From positions 30,304,817 through 30,327,660 of the forward strand of contig JBOZIK010000001.1 in NCBI GenBank assembly GCA_051453625.1: a stretch of 22,844 nt of DNA, given 5' to 3'. The notes beneath the pieces are model-generated. The model was not told where the DNA came from. It did not search any database and worked only from the letters and a program-made list of their open reading frames with translations. The DNA comes from Welwitschia mirabilis (taxonomy: Eukaryota; Gnetophyta; Gnetopsida; Welwitschiales). Position numbers and translations under genes: made by a program. The first letter of the stretch is position 1; each line of letters starts with the position of its first letter. This document shows, in pieces, positions 8,084-18,584 of this stretch.

Positions 8084-11000
8084 ATGGATAAGGAAAAGGT
8101 ACCTCAGTTTGATATTGATTCCTTTAAAGTATGGAAGAGGAGAATGGAGACCTACCTCAAATGCAATGGGCCTTGTGATTATACTAAAAAGGATTTTCCC
8201 TATGCAAGACTTAAGAATGATCTTAAAGACTATGATGAATGTAGAAATGAATATTGTAGGGCTATGACAATCATTCATTCAAGTATTCATAAGAGTGAGT
8301 TTTAAAAAATTAGAAAATTCAAATTAACCTATACATTATGGAGAGGGTTAGATAAGTATATTAAGGACATGAAAACATGAATACTATTAAATTACAAAAT
8401 ATGAGTACACAATTAGACAACATGAATAAGAAAGATAATGAGAGTGTAAAATCTTACATTCAAAGCATCAAAGACCTAGTAAAAAAGATGAAAGATTTAA
8501 AATATGAAGTTAAAAACAATAATTTTGCCCTCAAAATCTTAAGATCCCTTACAAAAGAATTCAAGCCCATAGCTATCACCCTCCATAATGTCTTAGATTT
8601 AATAATCCTCTCTTTATAAGAACTATCTGGTAGGCTTATCCATCATGAGATCATCCTTAAGAAACGCAAGGAGGGAAATACTACTGCTTTGAAAGCATTC
8701 CACTATGGTAGAAGTAGAGGTGGTTATAGAGAAATAGGATAATATAATGAAACAAGAAGAGGCAGAGGCCAAAGTAGAGGCCAAGGAAGAGTATAACAAA
8801 TTAGCCAAAGTAGTGGAAGAGGTAATTTCTAAAATTCCCCATCATACTCCAATTGGAAAGAAACTAGGGAATGCCATTATTGCCACAAAATAGGTCATCT
8901 TATCAAAGATTGTAGGAAAAAGAGATGCAGTACAAGGAAAGCCAACATAGCAAAACAAGTTGAATCCTCTAAGAAAACTAGGTTAGAAAGAAAAGTGAAT
9001 TCAAATAAAAGGAAGAAATTGAAATAGGAGGACATGTGACAAAAAAACAATTAGAATTAACATTATCCTTCAACAAATCGACCTCCCAGTACATTGATAG
9101 TGGATACTCAAAACACATTACATATCAAAGAACTTGTTTCAAAATTTTATTAAAGAAGATCATAAAGTAGCAAGATTTTGGAGAAGAAGCCTTATAAGAA
9201 ATCAAAGTTCATGGCAGCCTTCTTGCTAAAAATTACAATGGTGGAAATTTTACCATTCATGGTGTTTTCTATGTTCTTGATGCCCATTACAATATTATTA
9301 GTTTAGGACAATTAATTAGAAATGGTTTCAAAGCTAAGTTCAAGAATGAGAAGTGCATCTTGCTAAAATAAAAGCAAATTCTAGAGATCCTCAACATAGG
9401 AAACAATATATATTAAATCACATTTGAGAAAGATTTAGTTTCTAGAGAAGCAAAATTTTGGACATAACATAGAAAACTAGGTCACATCTCATCTGAACAG
9501 ATGAAGGAAATAATTCAAGACAACCTTGTTAGGAATTAATCCAATCTCCAAATAGAACCATTGATTCATGAAAGGAACGCATTCAAGGCAAGCAAACAAG
9601 GGTCTAATTTCCCAGAGTTTCAACTAGCTCATCTCAAAAATTATCGTTAAGGCATTTAGATATTTGTGGATCCTTTAACCCTTTAAGTCTAAGTGGTTGT
9701 AAGTATTTTATTACATCTATTGATGCTTTTTCAAGATTATTTTATTTTATTTCTTGAAATTTAAATCTCAAACCTTATAGTCTTTTAAAGTTTTTCAAAG
9801 ATTGATTGAAAGAGAAACAAGTGCTAAGATCAAGTGCTTAGGAATTGATAGAGAAACTTATGCTCCATGATAAAATGGAGTTATGCAAATGAAAAATCAT
9901 TTTCTAGTGGACATGACAAGGAAAATGTTAATTCAAGCTAATCTTAATAAAACCTTTTGGGCTAAAGTAATCAACAATGTAAACTACCTCTAAGATTGCA
10001 TGGTGATAAGGCATGTTGACCATTACACTTCATATGAGCAATGGTATGGAATTAAATTTAGTTTATCTCATTTCTAAATTCTTAAATCTAAGTATCTTGT
10101 TAAAATTACAAAACTAGAGTAAGGTAAATTGGATTCTAGTTTCAAGCCATGTGTATTTCTTAGACATTCTAGTTAAAGAAAGGTATACAGAAGTTATAGT
10201 CCTAATTCAATAAAAATTTTAAAATTCATTAATGTAGAGCTTGTTCCTTTTGAAACATTAAATTCTGACTCTAATTCCAATAACAATGTTTTTCTTTCTT
10301 GTGCTTCCAATTCCAAAGATTCTAATAATGATGATAATGACATAAAAGATTTCAAGTCCTATCCACATCCTAATTCTAATTTATCGTCTATTAAAAATAC
10401 AAATTTTAAATCTAATCAAGTTTCTATTTGATCTAAAATAACTCAAGAAATATTTTTGAATTGTTGGATTAAAATATTGATACTCAATCAAAACATAAAA
10501 AGCTAACCTCTTATCATGATAAATTCAACAACATAAAAAGTAAAGATGCACCTGTAAGAAGTAGAAACCATAAAATCTTAATACCACTGTTGAAGAAAAG
10601 GTATGCAATGATTTTTCAAAGGATTATCTAGATTTAAGTTGTGAATTTTTGAACAAGGATGTTGTTAAACATCCTTATTGGATTAAAGGCTATGGAAGAA
10701 GAAATTTCTCAAATAGAGAAGAACAAGACATGGGTTATTGTTCCTAGGCCTAAAAATAAAGGTTTCATTCCCATCAAATGTATCTATAAAACTAAATACA
10801 ATTATAATGATACAATTAATAAATGTAAGCATCGTCTTGTTATTCTTGGATATATATATATGAAGTAGGCATAGATTATGATGAGACTTATGATCCTATT
10901 ACTCATCTTGAATCTATAAGGGCCTTTCTTGCTTACGCTTTCAAGGATTAGATGATTATTTCACAAATGGATGTTAAATATGCCTTTCCAAATGGGGTCC

Positions 11001-12217
11001 TTGAAGAAGAGGTGTACATCTCACAGCCTCATGGTTTTGTGAAATAAATTATAAAAGAACACATTTATCTATTGAAAAATCATTATATGATTTAAAACAA
11101 GCCTTAAGGGTTTAATTTTCAAGATTAGATTGTTATTTATGAAATCATGGTTATAAGAAATATCATGTTAAAAATACCTTGTATAAGAAAATAAAGTACA
11201 TTCCATTTTTATCTTAATTTATGTTGATGACATTATCTTTGATGACATAGATAAGAAGCTTGTTGATGAATTTAGGAAGATATGAAAAGAAAGTTTGAGA
11301 TGAAAAATCTTGGCAAACATCCTTGCTATGTTGGAATCCAAATCAACATTCTTCAAGGGGTACTTTCTTAATTTAAGGCAAATATGCTTTATTTATGTTA
11401 AAGAAATTGAATATCCATGAAAGTAAATTCGTCTTGATTCCCAGGCCAACCAATCCCTAACTCATAAGCAACATGGAGGGAGATGAGGTTGATGAACATT
11501 ATTATAGACCTATGATTAGAAGTCTAATGTATCTAACTATAACAAGACCTTTCAGTATGTAGTTAGTCTTACATCTTGTCTTATGACATCTTCTAGAAAG
11601 CCTCATCTTCATGCTGTGAAAATAATCTTGCATTATATGGAAGGCACCCTCAATGAGTTGCCTTATGAGGCTAATGAAAACATTCAAATTGTTAGATATG
11701 TTAATGCAAATTATGCATATAGTCTTGATGATAAAAAGATTACCACAAGTTTTGTAATGCTTCTTGTAGAAGCCTTTTCTCATGGATAAGCAAAAATGAA
11801 TCTTGTGTGACTCTTTCTACCATTAAAACCAAATATGTGATAATTCATTTAGTAAGCCAATAATTAATATGGTTTCCTAAGTTATTTGAAGATTTCACTA
11901 CTCTTATTGATAAGAAAATTCATCTCTTGTTTGATAGTTCATCTGCAATTGCAATTTCAAAAAATCCAATTATGCATGCAAGGATTAAACACATTAATAT
12001 AAAGTTCCATTTTATTCAAAATCTTATTGAATATGGACTTCTAATTCTTTGTTCTTATCCTTTGAAATTGTGGTTGGCAGATTTCTTCATGAATGACCTT
12101 TATAAGGAAAGATTCCAAGATTTGAGGAGAGACTCCAAATACTTGACATTAAGTTCAAGGAAGAGAATTAAAAGCAAAACACCAAGATTAGTTGATGTTG
12201 TCCCAACCATAAAATGA
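8084..12217 (+). pseudogene. Ty1/copia element B gag-pol, degenerate but complete in domain order
   Basis: Gag starts at ATG 8084 (MDKEKVPQFDIDSFKVWKRR), continues as a UBN2-type region (8377-8619), and has an intact zinc knuckle CHYCHKIGHLIKDC at 8872-8913. The protease shows YIDSGYSKHIT with the DSG codons at 9096-9104. The pre-integrase motif HRKLGHIS is near 9468. The integrase (about 9600-10100) is badly decayed. RT begins near 10660 (NKTWVIVPRPKNKGF), has GIDYDETYDPITHLESIRAF, the first catalytic Asp in QMDVKYAFPNG (codon 10980), and an intact YVDD at 11220-11231. RNase H follows (HAVKIILHYMEGT); its DAD-type motif reads VNANY, so both Asp are now Asn (codons 11703 and 11709). The end contains HARIKHINIKFHF and LADFFMNDL. 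The order PR-IN-RT-RH defines copia. Stops and frameshifts occur throughout, so the copy is inactive. It is flanked by a primer-binding site upstream and a purine tract plus LTR downstream. Confidence 0.88.
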
Positions 12218-12357
12218 CAACAAATCATTCTAGCTCTTGGTCACATTCTTGTTTATGCTTCTTATGTAATTGTAAGTATGAAATTGTGTGATTTGAATTC
12301 TCTAATTCCTAATGTAATTCCAAATATGCATATGTGTTGTGCATTGTGATGTTAATG

Positions 12358-12370
12358 TTAAGGGAGAGTT
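12358..12370 (+). other. Polypurine tract of copia element B
   Basis: TTAAGGGAGAGTT lies immediately before the TG that opens the right LTR, about 140 bases after the last RNase H codons. This is the expected position and composition for the plus-strand priming site of a copia element. Confidence 0.65.
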
Positions 12371-13250
12371 TGAAGAAAAATTAATTATATCTCATTGAGA
12401 TCACAATGCTAACAAAATAAGCACTCAAATCCTTAGATCAATTCTTGGTTTAATTATTATCCCTTTAAAATTGTTGTTAATGAATTAATTATTGTAAAGC
12501 CAATAAGCCATTCCAAGAGAATGGTTTAGGTATTTTGACATAAGATGGAGTTTCAAACAAATAACTATTACTTTACATGTTCTTTATTTAATTATTTTGT
12601 GAAAATGCTTTGAATACTTTCTCCATACTCTGTGTTGTGTATGGGTTGTATATTAATTTCAGTATAATTCTTGTGAGGTTATAAGTTCATGATTTTCTAG
12701 GCAACATCTTAACTAAAGATATCGATTTGTGATGTTTTTGACAAATTCTAGAGTTAATATTTGTTCTTAAATTCTTGATAATTAAATTCATCAAATTCTT
12801 AAAACAAAATTTGTGTATGCATGGGTCATGCAAAGTCCTAAAAATGTTGTTTAGAAGCTTTATGCCTTCCTTTGCAAATAGATTACTTTGATAACATTCC
12901 TTAATTGAATGTCAAAACATGGTTGTTCTCCAAACACTAATTTTTTGGTTTTTTCTTTTGGCCTGGGAAATGTTTCCTTAAAACTTCTCAAAAGTGTTAG
13001 TGAAATATTTCCAGTAAACAAAACATTGTTAGCTTATAAAACCATTAAAAATATCCAGTGGATTTTGTGCCTCATTGTGTTTATAAGCATAAAAATTCAG
13101 GCATTTGTGTAGGACAGATGTAACCAAAGATCATTAAATTACTTTGAATAGGAAAAGAGATTTAATAGATAAGGGTCACATGTCATGCAAAAAATACTGC
13201 AATTGAAGTCCACTGAAACTTATCTAACTATTCACTCCTTTCTTCAGACT
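12371..13250 (+). repeat. Right LTR (truncated) of copia element B
   Basis: Homologous to 5133-6150 in direct orientation, starting exactly after the polypurine tract. Shared landmarks include TAGATCAATTCTTGGTTTAA, ACTTTCTCCAT, AGCTTATAAA, TGTTTATAAGCATAAA and GTCATGCAAAAAA. Homology fades at about 13250 in a TTCACTCCTTTCTTC stretch. No LTR terminus, target-site duplication or remainder of element A can be found after it. This suggests a deletion removed the end of the LTR together with the downstream part of A. The ORF at 12909-13112 is incidental. Confidence 0.7.
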
Positions 13251-13770
13251 TGGCTCACTTGTGGCCTATTTCTCATTAAATGACCAAGTCCTCCTTAATC
13301 ATGGTTAGCTGGTAACATGGTGTGTGCCATGTTATGTTCATAAACATAATGACCATGGCCATCATGCAATAGCCAAAACAACATTTATCTTCTAAACTAT
13401 TCTCAGTTTATGCACGTTTTGGTTAGCATTTGTTGTAAGGAAGGAGATTACATGTTGCTGTGGTCTTTGTCTCTAGTGTGAAGGAGGAGAAGAGGGAAGG
13501 AGAGGCCTGGGAGTGGAATCTGTTGGATTTGAAGATGTGCTAGAATGTTATTCCAGCTTTTGTACCTCTTACAGATTTTCACAATTGTCTAGATGTCATC
13601 GAACAGGTCCTTGGGCAAAATAATGGCTAAAAAAAAAAAAAGAATGATTTCGCTGGATGATAAGAGTTTGAAAAAAGATTTTCATTATGCAATGGTATAG
13701 AAGAAGTGGAAAAAGAGAAATAGCAAGAAGACAAGAAAGATTTCAAAAAAGAAGAGCAAGAATACGATGA
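13251..13770. other. Non-coding stretch before PPR pseudogene
   Basis: I see nothing firm here. It contains a short inverted pair (GTAACATGGTGTGTGCCATG near 13313) and, from 13623, an ATG followed by a run of Lys codons (MAKKKKRMISLDDKS) that soon stops. Confidence 0.4.
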
Positions 13771-13977
13771 GTCAAAGTATCACCTGACAAGGAGGAGATT
13801 ATTAGAGAGGATGAAAGAGAGGATGAAAATAGAGTGGAGAATGACAAAGTAGAGGAGGTGAATGTGTTTGAAAATGATTTCTTAAACGAGGAATATTCTT
13901 TGAATACATTGTTGCAATCAGAATATTTTCACTGCTGTTCTATGTGCTGCTTCATCGATCACCGAGAATCCAAATGA
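13771..13977 (+). pseudogene. Acidic open frame of 68 codons, unrecognised
   Basis: The frame between stops reads VKVSPDKEEIIREDEREDEN, continues with more Glu/Asp-rich sequence (EEVNVFENDF), and then runs out of frame over the first PPR codons. It has no start codon at its head. It could be a degraded N-terminal region of the PPR gene, a piece of an unrelated gene, or chance in purine-rich DNA. I recognise no family. Confidence 0.25.
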
Positions 13978-16013
13978 AAAGGTAAAGATCCTTCACTTTA
14001 TTATCACTTCAAGGAATTTGGACAAAGATATTGTTATGGGGGCTGCTCTTGTAAATGGTTATGTCAAGTGCGGCAATATTGATGTTGAATTTCGTCTGTT
14101 TGATTCAATGCCAGAATGAAATAAATATATTTGGACAATAATTCTTTCTAGCTTTGCTTAGTTTGGAAGATTGGAAGAAGCAGGTCTCTTTTTTGATCAA
14201 ATGCCTAAAAAGATCCCAGATTCTTGGTGTACAATGGTTTTAGGTTATGCCCGGATAAGAGACATAGAAACAGCAGAAGTTCTTTATAAAAGAACACCTA
14301 ATAAATGTCTTGTGTCTCAGAATGTGATGATTATAGCTTATGCATAGAATGGTAGAAATGACTCTGCAAGAAAAATCTTTGATCAAACGGGTAAAAGAGA
14401 ATTGGTTTCTTAGTCTTCCATGATCGCAGGGTATGCTCAACAAGATTAAGAAGCAAAATCTCTGAAGCTGTTTGTTGATATGCAGAGAGAAAACATAAAG
14501 ACCTACTCAACCCACCTATGTTAGTATTATTAATGCTTGTGCCCATATGGGTGTCTTGGAAGACGACAAACAGATACAAGAACATAGCATTAAGACAGGA
14601 TTCCTATTCGATCAATTTGTTGGTAATACCCTAGTTACAATGTATGCAAAGTGCAACCATGTTGAGGTTATCTCCAGGGGTTTTGATTACCTGTCTGAAA
14701 AGAATTTAGTCCCCTTGAATGTTGTCATTTTTGGATATACTCTGAATTCAAAAATTAATAATGCCTACAAAATTTTTGATATGATGGGTGAAAGGAATTT
14801 GGTTTCATGAACGGCCATGATTGGTGGATATGTCCAAAATGAGGACAGTCAAGAAACCCTAAGACTTATATTGAAATTCTTAGGTAAGGGATCAGGCCTA
14901 ATGAATCTACCTTTTCTTCCATCCTCACTGCATGTGCCCACCTTGGGGCTCTGAATCAAGGTGAACAAGTGGAGGAAACAGTGATCAAAGTAGGCTTAAA
15001 AGATGCTCTATGTGTGGGAAATTCTCTTAGTCACTGTGTATGCAAAATGTGGAGGCAATGAAGCTTTGAAGGTATTCAACCAAATGCCCTACAAAATGTG
15101 ATTTCATGGAATACCATAATAGGAAGGTTAGCCCAACATTGTCAGAGTAACAAGGCCCTTGAATTCTTTGAGAGGATGAAGTTATCTGGAGTCACACCCA
15201 ATGCCATGACTTTTGTTTCAGTTCTTTCTGCTTGCAAATACGCAGGATTGGTCGAAAAGGATAAATACTATTTTGAATCCATGATCCGGGATTATCAGAT
15301 GGTTCCTGTGAGAAACACGATGCCTACATGATGGATTTTTTGGGTCATTCCGGAGTAGTGGATGAGGTAAAAGAATTCATCAACAGTATACCTATTTAAC
15401 CAGATGCAGTTGTCTAGGGTGCTTTGCTAGATGCATGTAGAATATGCCCAAATGCCGAATTAGCAACATATGCAGCTAAAAAGATTTTTGAATTGGAACC
15501 TGATAATTCTAGCAACTATACTTTACTGTCCAACATTTATGCTTCAATGGGCATGTGGAATGATGCTCAGAAGGTGAGAAAGATTATGATTGATAGAAAG
15601 GTGAACAAGGAATCAGGTTGCAGCTGGATTTAACTTAAAAGCAAGCGGCGGACTTTTACAAGAAAAAGCAGGAACCATTCTCTTTTGAACAAGACATATG
15701 CGAAATTAAACAAGCCTTTTTGACAAACGAGAACATTGGTTATATGCCTAATACAAAATTTATCATGCATGATGTTGAGGAAGTGTAGAAGGAATACATT
15801 CCTTCTTAACATAGCGTGAACATCTAGCTCTTGCTTATGGACTCATTAGTATTCCTGTTGGTGCACTGATTCATGTCATGAAGAATCTTCGTGTGTGTGG
15901 TGATTGTCATGCTGCTGTCAAGTTCATAAGGCATCACTCAAGAGACTATTTTGAAAGATCCTATTCGTTTTTACTATTTCATTAATGGATACCATTCTTG
16001 TAAGGATTATTGA
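13913..16013 (+). pseudogene. PLS-class PPR protein with E and DYW domains, pseudogene
   Basis: Tandem PPR units are clear: ALVNGYVKCGNIDVEFRLFD, MVLGYARIRDIETAEVLY, IAGYAQQD, TLVTMYAKC, MIGGYVQNEDSQETLRL, WNTIIGRLAQHCQSNKALEF, FVSVLSACKYAGLVEKD. An E motif follows (KIFELEPDNSSNYTLLSNIY..ESGCSWI), then a DYW deaminase-like domain ending GYHSCKDY. DYW proteins normally edit C to U in mitochondrial or plastid RNA. Here the CxxCH zinc-binding site is kept (CGDCH, 15896-15910). The partner HSE motif is destroyed by two extra bases near 15816-15818. At least six other frameshifts (about 14500, 14870, 15030, 15095, 15310, 15930) and more than ten stops are present. The N-terminus and targeting peptide are missing or unrecognisable. 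No introns are seen, as is usual for the family. It cannot be functional as assembled. Confidence 0.92.
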
Positions 16014-16290
16014 TGAGGCTAATACACACAAGTGCAGAAGAGGTTCATGTTATTGTTTGAATCTAATTATGTCAGGGTAACTCCATTCCATGTAATGGTT
16101 GTAGTTCAATGATGTTTGTCTCTGGATGTGGATTCCTAAGTGTTAAATAGAGATAAATAATAATCTCATACATGACTGACATATTTAATCAAATTTTCAA
16201 ATACTGCAATAATTCATGCACTCCTTTTAATATCTCAATTTTTGGCCAGAATAGAATAAGTTAACCCACAAGTGTCTATATTTGCAGAGC
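16014..16290. other. Short spacer between convergent genes
   Basis: 277 bases between the end of the plus-strand PPR pseudogene and the end of the minus-strand multi-exon gene. AT-rich. It should hold the 3' untranslated ends of both, but no clear polyadenylation signal can be singled out. Confidence 0.4.
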
Positions 16291-16655
16291 CTACTTTTTA
16301 TAATTTTTTCTATGTCGGAAGCAACTCATAAAGATTGGCTTCTCCACAAGTGATGAATCAAAAACTAGATAACCCATATCTTCATCTTGGCTTAAGATCA
16401 TCATGCCTCTCATTTGAGCTTTACAAATTGTCTGAGCACAATCAGTTCTCTAACTATCAGATCCACCTCATTGGACATTAAAGCATTAAGTTTGAATGAC
16501 ATACATTGGTAGACAAAATATACCAAGTCTAGAAATCCTCCAATCACCCTCTTAAGGACTGTCCCATACAATTCACTCAAGGGCTTCCTGACTTACAGCA
16601 TTAACAGGCATCTGATAGCTTCAGTCACCCATAAAAATAATCGAGCTGATGATAG
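16291..16655 (-). pseudogene. Last block of the minus-strand multi-exon gene
   Basis: From 16655 the frame reads LSSARLFLWVTEAIRCLLML, a TAA (16595-16593, where CAA would fit), then VRKPLSELYGTVLKRVIGGF, and on to NEVDLIVRELIVLRQFVK, stopping at 16412-16410. A one-base shift there continues as QMRGMMILSQDEDMGYLVFD and VEKPIFMSCFRHRKNYKK, ending at TAG 16293-16291. A possible acceptor (ATCATCAG) lies at its start. About 120 codons with one stop and one shift. Helical, hydrophobic, no known motif. Confidence 0.45.
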
Positions 16656-16921
16656 TCATGTGGATTATATAACCTTACAAGAAGCTCATTCCTTTACTCA
16701 TCAAAGTGTCATTTGACATCTACGGAGATGGAGAACTTAAAAGATCTGTGATGGGTCATCTTAAAAAGGGCAAGAAAGGGCAAGAGGAAGGTACTAAGCT
16801 AAACTTAATTAGTTGATAATTCAAAAAACAAACTTGATGCACTGTGGTACTTATATGTTGTATTTGGCATTTAATATTGTTATCCTGTTAAGAACAACAA
16901 ATCATGGATACTGCCTACAGC
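16656..16921 (-). other. Probable intron of minus-strand gene
   Basis: AT-rich and without coding character on the minus strand, lying between two coding-like blocks. A plus-strand ORF (16813-17115) crosses it and is antisense to the neighbouring exon block. Confidence 0.35.
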
Positions 16922-17050
16922 TTATAGACTTTGGCATCTATTCACACTTTCAAGTGCCAATAAGATGTGGACAATTGGTCCCTTGGCAAGGAGGCCAAGG
17001 CTATGTACAGCCCAAGATATTCGCTCAGTTAGATGGGCATGAGATGCCTG
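16922..17050 (-). pseudogene. Coding-like block of the minus-strand gene
   Basis: Minus-strand frame QASHAHLTERISWAVHSLGL followed by LAKGPIVHILLALESVNRCQ, 42 codons without a stop until TAA at 16924-16922. Composition is strongly protein-like (helical, Leu/Ala-rich). It may follow an acceptor at ...GTACAG or be joined to the block at 17118 through a small frameshift. Confidence 0.5.
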
Positions 17051-17118
17051 TACACTTTATCACTCTATTTGTTTTTAGGATGAAGTACACTCTTAATAAC
17101 TGGCCTGGCTTCTAAAAG
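17051..17118 (-). pseudogene. Coding-like block LLEARPVIKSVLHPKNK
   Basis: Starts after an AG (CTTTCAGTGAG) and keeps phase with the donor at 17221, giving a 103-nt intron. The frame LLEARPVIKSVLHPKNK then meets a TAG. The reading resumes in another frame in the next block. Confidence 0.4.
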
Positions 17119-17221
17119 CTCACTGAAAGATTTTACTACAGCATCCCATGTGCCTCTTTACTATTGTGGGTTTATCTATTAAGGGCAAATGCACCAGCTT
17201 GACTAAAATTCTTCCACTTAC

Positions 17222-17343
17222 CATGTTGATATATAGAGAAATAATAGTGACACATGCTTCTTGAGTAATGCCTTCAAAAGCACATTGCTGTGCTTTGTTT
17301 GACAAACTTAACTCGTGAAAAAGATTGGGTAACACCTTGGGTT
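17222..17343 (-). pseudogene. Exon with clear splice borders in minus-strand gene
   Basis: The frame EPKVLPNLFHELSLSNKAQQ continues to GITQEACVTIISLYINM without stops. On its left is a pyrimidine-rich tract ending TGTGTATTAGAG (acceptor). On its right AACATG is followed by GTAAGTGG, a near-perfect plant donor. Phase is compatible with the exons on both sides: G from the previous exon plus AA gives the first Glu. This is one of the two best-supported exons of the locus. Confidence 0.6.
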
Positions 17344-17408
17344 CTCTAATACACAGACAAACAAACCAACATTCATGAACCTACAAAAGCTATAGTTATG
17401 TAAAAAAC

Positions 17409-17574
17409 CTAAGCAGTACCCACACAAGGCATCTGCAAGGCTTGGTGATCTAATCAAAATCTGAACCTTACTCTGTTGGTCAAACCTCTGCTGCATGTGC
17501 TCATATACAAACATGCAAGTGCAAACACAAAGGAGGGTCTCTATTATATGAGAAGAATCAAGGTAACATAAATT
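17409..17574 (-). pseudogene. Open exon of minus-strand gene
   Basis: Opens directly after a strong acceptor (CTTATTTTAG). Its 55 codons have no stop: NLCYLDSSHIIETLLCVCTC, then EHMQQRFDQQSKVQILIRSP and ADALCGYCL. The end is TTAG before GTTTTT, giving a 65-nt intron to the next exon with the phase kept. The Cys-rich helical segment matches no motif I know. Confidence 0.6.
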
Positions 17575-17893
17575 CTAAAATAAGAACTTTGAGTTCTGCC
17601 TAGGGTAGTTTGGTTTGTTTTTCTGATAAGCTGCAGACATCCATCAGTAAATTGCTAAAATAGTTGTGTGTTGGATGCCATGAACTTCTTATACATTCTT
17701 CACACCATGAAATGTCATTATCATAACCAATGAATAGGGAATAGGTTAAAAAAATTCAGAAGTTCATCCTAAAAATATGCTTTTTTTTTATACATCTTCA
17801 GATTTCTGAACCTATGGTGGAGTCCACGAGTGGATGAAAGTTGAGATTTTAAACAGGAAAAGTACTACTCATACCAATTTTTACTTTTCTTCA
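17575..17893 (-). other. Probable intron of minus-strand gene
   Basis: No coding-like frame on either strand. Contains pyrimidine-rich sequence leading into the acceptor at 17575. Read as the intron between the blocks at 18055-17894 and 17574-17409. Confidence 0.35.
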
Positions 17894-18055
17894 TTATTTC
17901 ATTACTAGAACAATCTCCAATGGGAGGAGCACTAAAGATCTTGTGATAGAAACATGATGTTGGATTGCATACAATATCATAGATAATCTTCCAGGAGTCT
18001 CCCTTAACTCATGTCTTAAATCTAGATGCTCAAACACACCCAAGAAGTCCGTCAT
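17894..18055 (-). pseudogene. Coding-like block MTDFLGVFEHLDLRHEL
   Basis: From 18055 the minus strand reads MTDFLGVFEHLDLRHELRET, then GRLSMILYAIQHHVSITRSL and VLLPLEIVLVMK, 53 codons before TAA at 17896-17894. In the same frame a little upstream is VEKPIG-stop-SIP. It overlaps, in a different frame, the end region of the block 18351-18082, so a frameshift or an intron edge separates them. A donor (CTA before GTAATG) may end the exon a few codons earlier. Confidence 0.5.
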
Positions 18056-18081
18056 AGGAATAGATCAGCCTATAGGCTTCT

Positions 18082-18351
18082 CTACAAAGCATGAATAAGG
18101 GGCACATGCTGTGTCTGTGCAAGATGAGAATGGGCAACTCTGAGATTTTCTTTAATGCAAGCCCTTTGCTTACCAGTTAATGGTTGTTTCGTTTCCACTG
18201 AAATTGCACCCAAATGATTGGGTAACTACAAACAATGCAAATAAGGGCAAATGATACTATAGAGTAAACCATCAAAGACAACAATAATCTCCTCCTTATT
18301 CTTTCTACCACTTGCCATTCGATAATCCATAGCAAGAGAAAGGATAGGTAT
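18082..18351 (-). pseudogene. Exon-like block with one stop, minus-strand gene
   Basis: Begins right after an acceptor (AACCTCTAG, AG at 18353-18352). One frame runs 89 codons: IPILSLAMDYRMASGRKNKE, EIIVVFDGLLYSIICPYLHC, a TAG at 18228-18226, then LPNHLGAISVETKQPLTGKQ and RACIKENLRVAHSHLAQTQH, stopping at 18084-18082. An antisense reading of the same DNA gives no family. The start is in phase with the exon ending at 18425, across a 73-nt intron. Confidence 0.5.
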
Positions 18352-18424
18352 CTAGAGGTTAAATAATTAGGATCCACAAGATACACTATACAATGGATGG
18401 TGAAAAATGCAATGTAGGCTATAC

Positions 18425-18584
18425 AGCTATGATAAGTTGCTTGAAATTTTGTCCAATAAATGAAATATGTTTTGTAATCAAACTGTCTTGAAACACTTCA
18501 TCAGGATGAGTTTGCATTACATTGTTTGATATGCATATCATAGAGAACATTGCTTTGCAAACCCTTGATCTTGTATAGTCGACA
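18425..18584 (-). pseudogene. Exon of minus-strand gene
   Basis: Opens after TTTTACCCTTTAG and reads VDYTRSRVCKAMFSMICISN, then VMQTHPDEVFQDSLITKHIS and IGQNFKQLIIA, with no stop up to a GT at 18424-18423. Good amphipathic-helix composition. Family unknown. Confidence 0.5.

Noticed and set aside
11502-11783. 93-codon minus-strand ORF
   Set aside because: Antisense to the RNase H region of copia element B, which is clearly coding on the plus strand.
14331-14585. 84-codon minus-strand ORF
   Set aside because: Antisense to PPR units read on the plus strand.
16813-17115. 100-codon plus-strand ORF starting with Met
   Set aside because: Longest clean plus-strand ORF near here, but the minus strand at 17050-16922 reads as a more protein-like block that continues a series of exons; no family matches the plus-strand product. 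Kept only as a shadow.
16291-18584. Attempts to identify the minus-strand gene as known large helical-repeat DNA-repair or meiotic proteins
   Set aside because: None of the families I can recall shows matching motifs in order, so no name is given.
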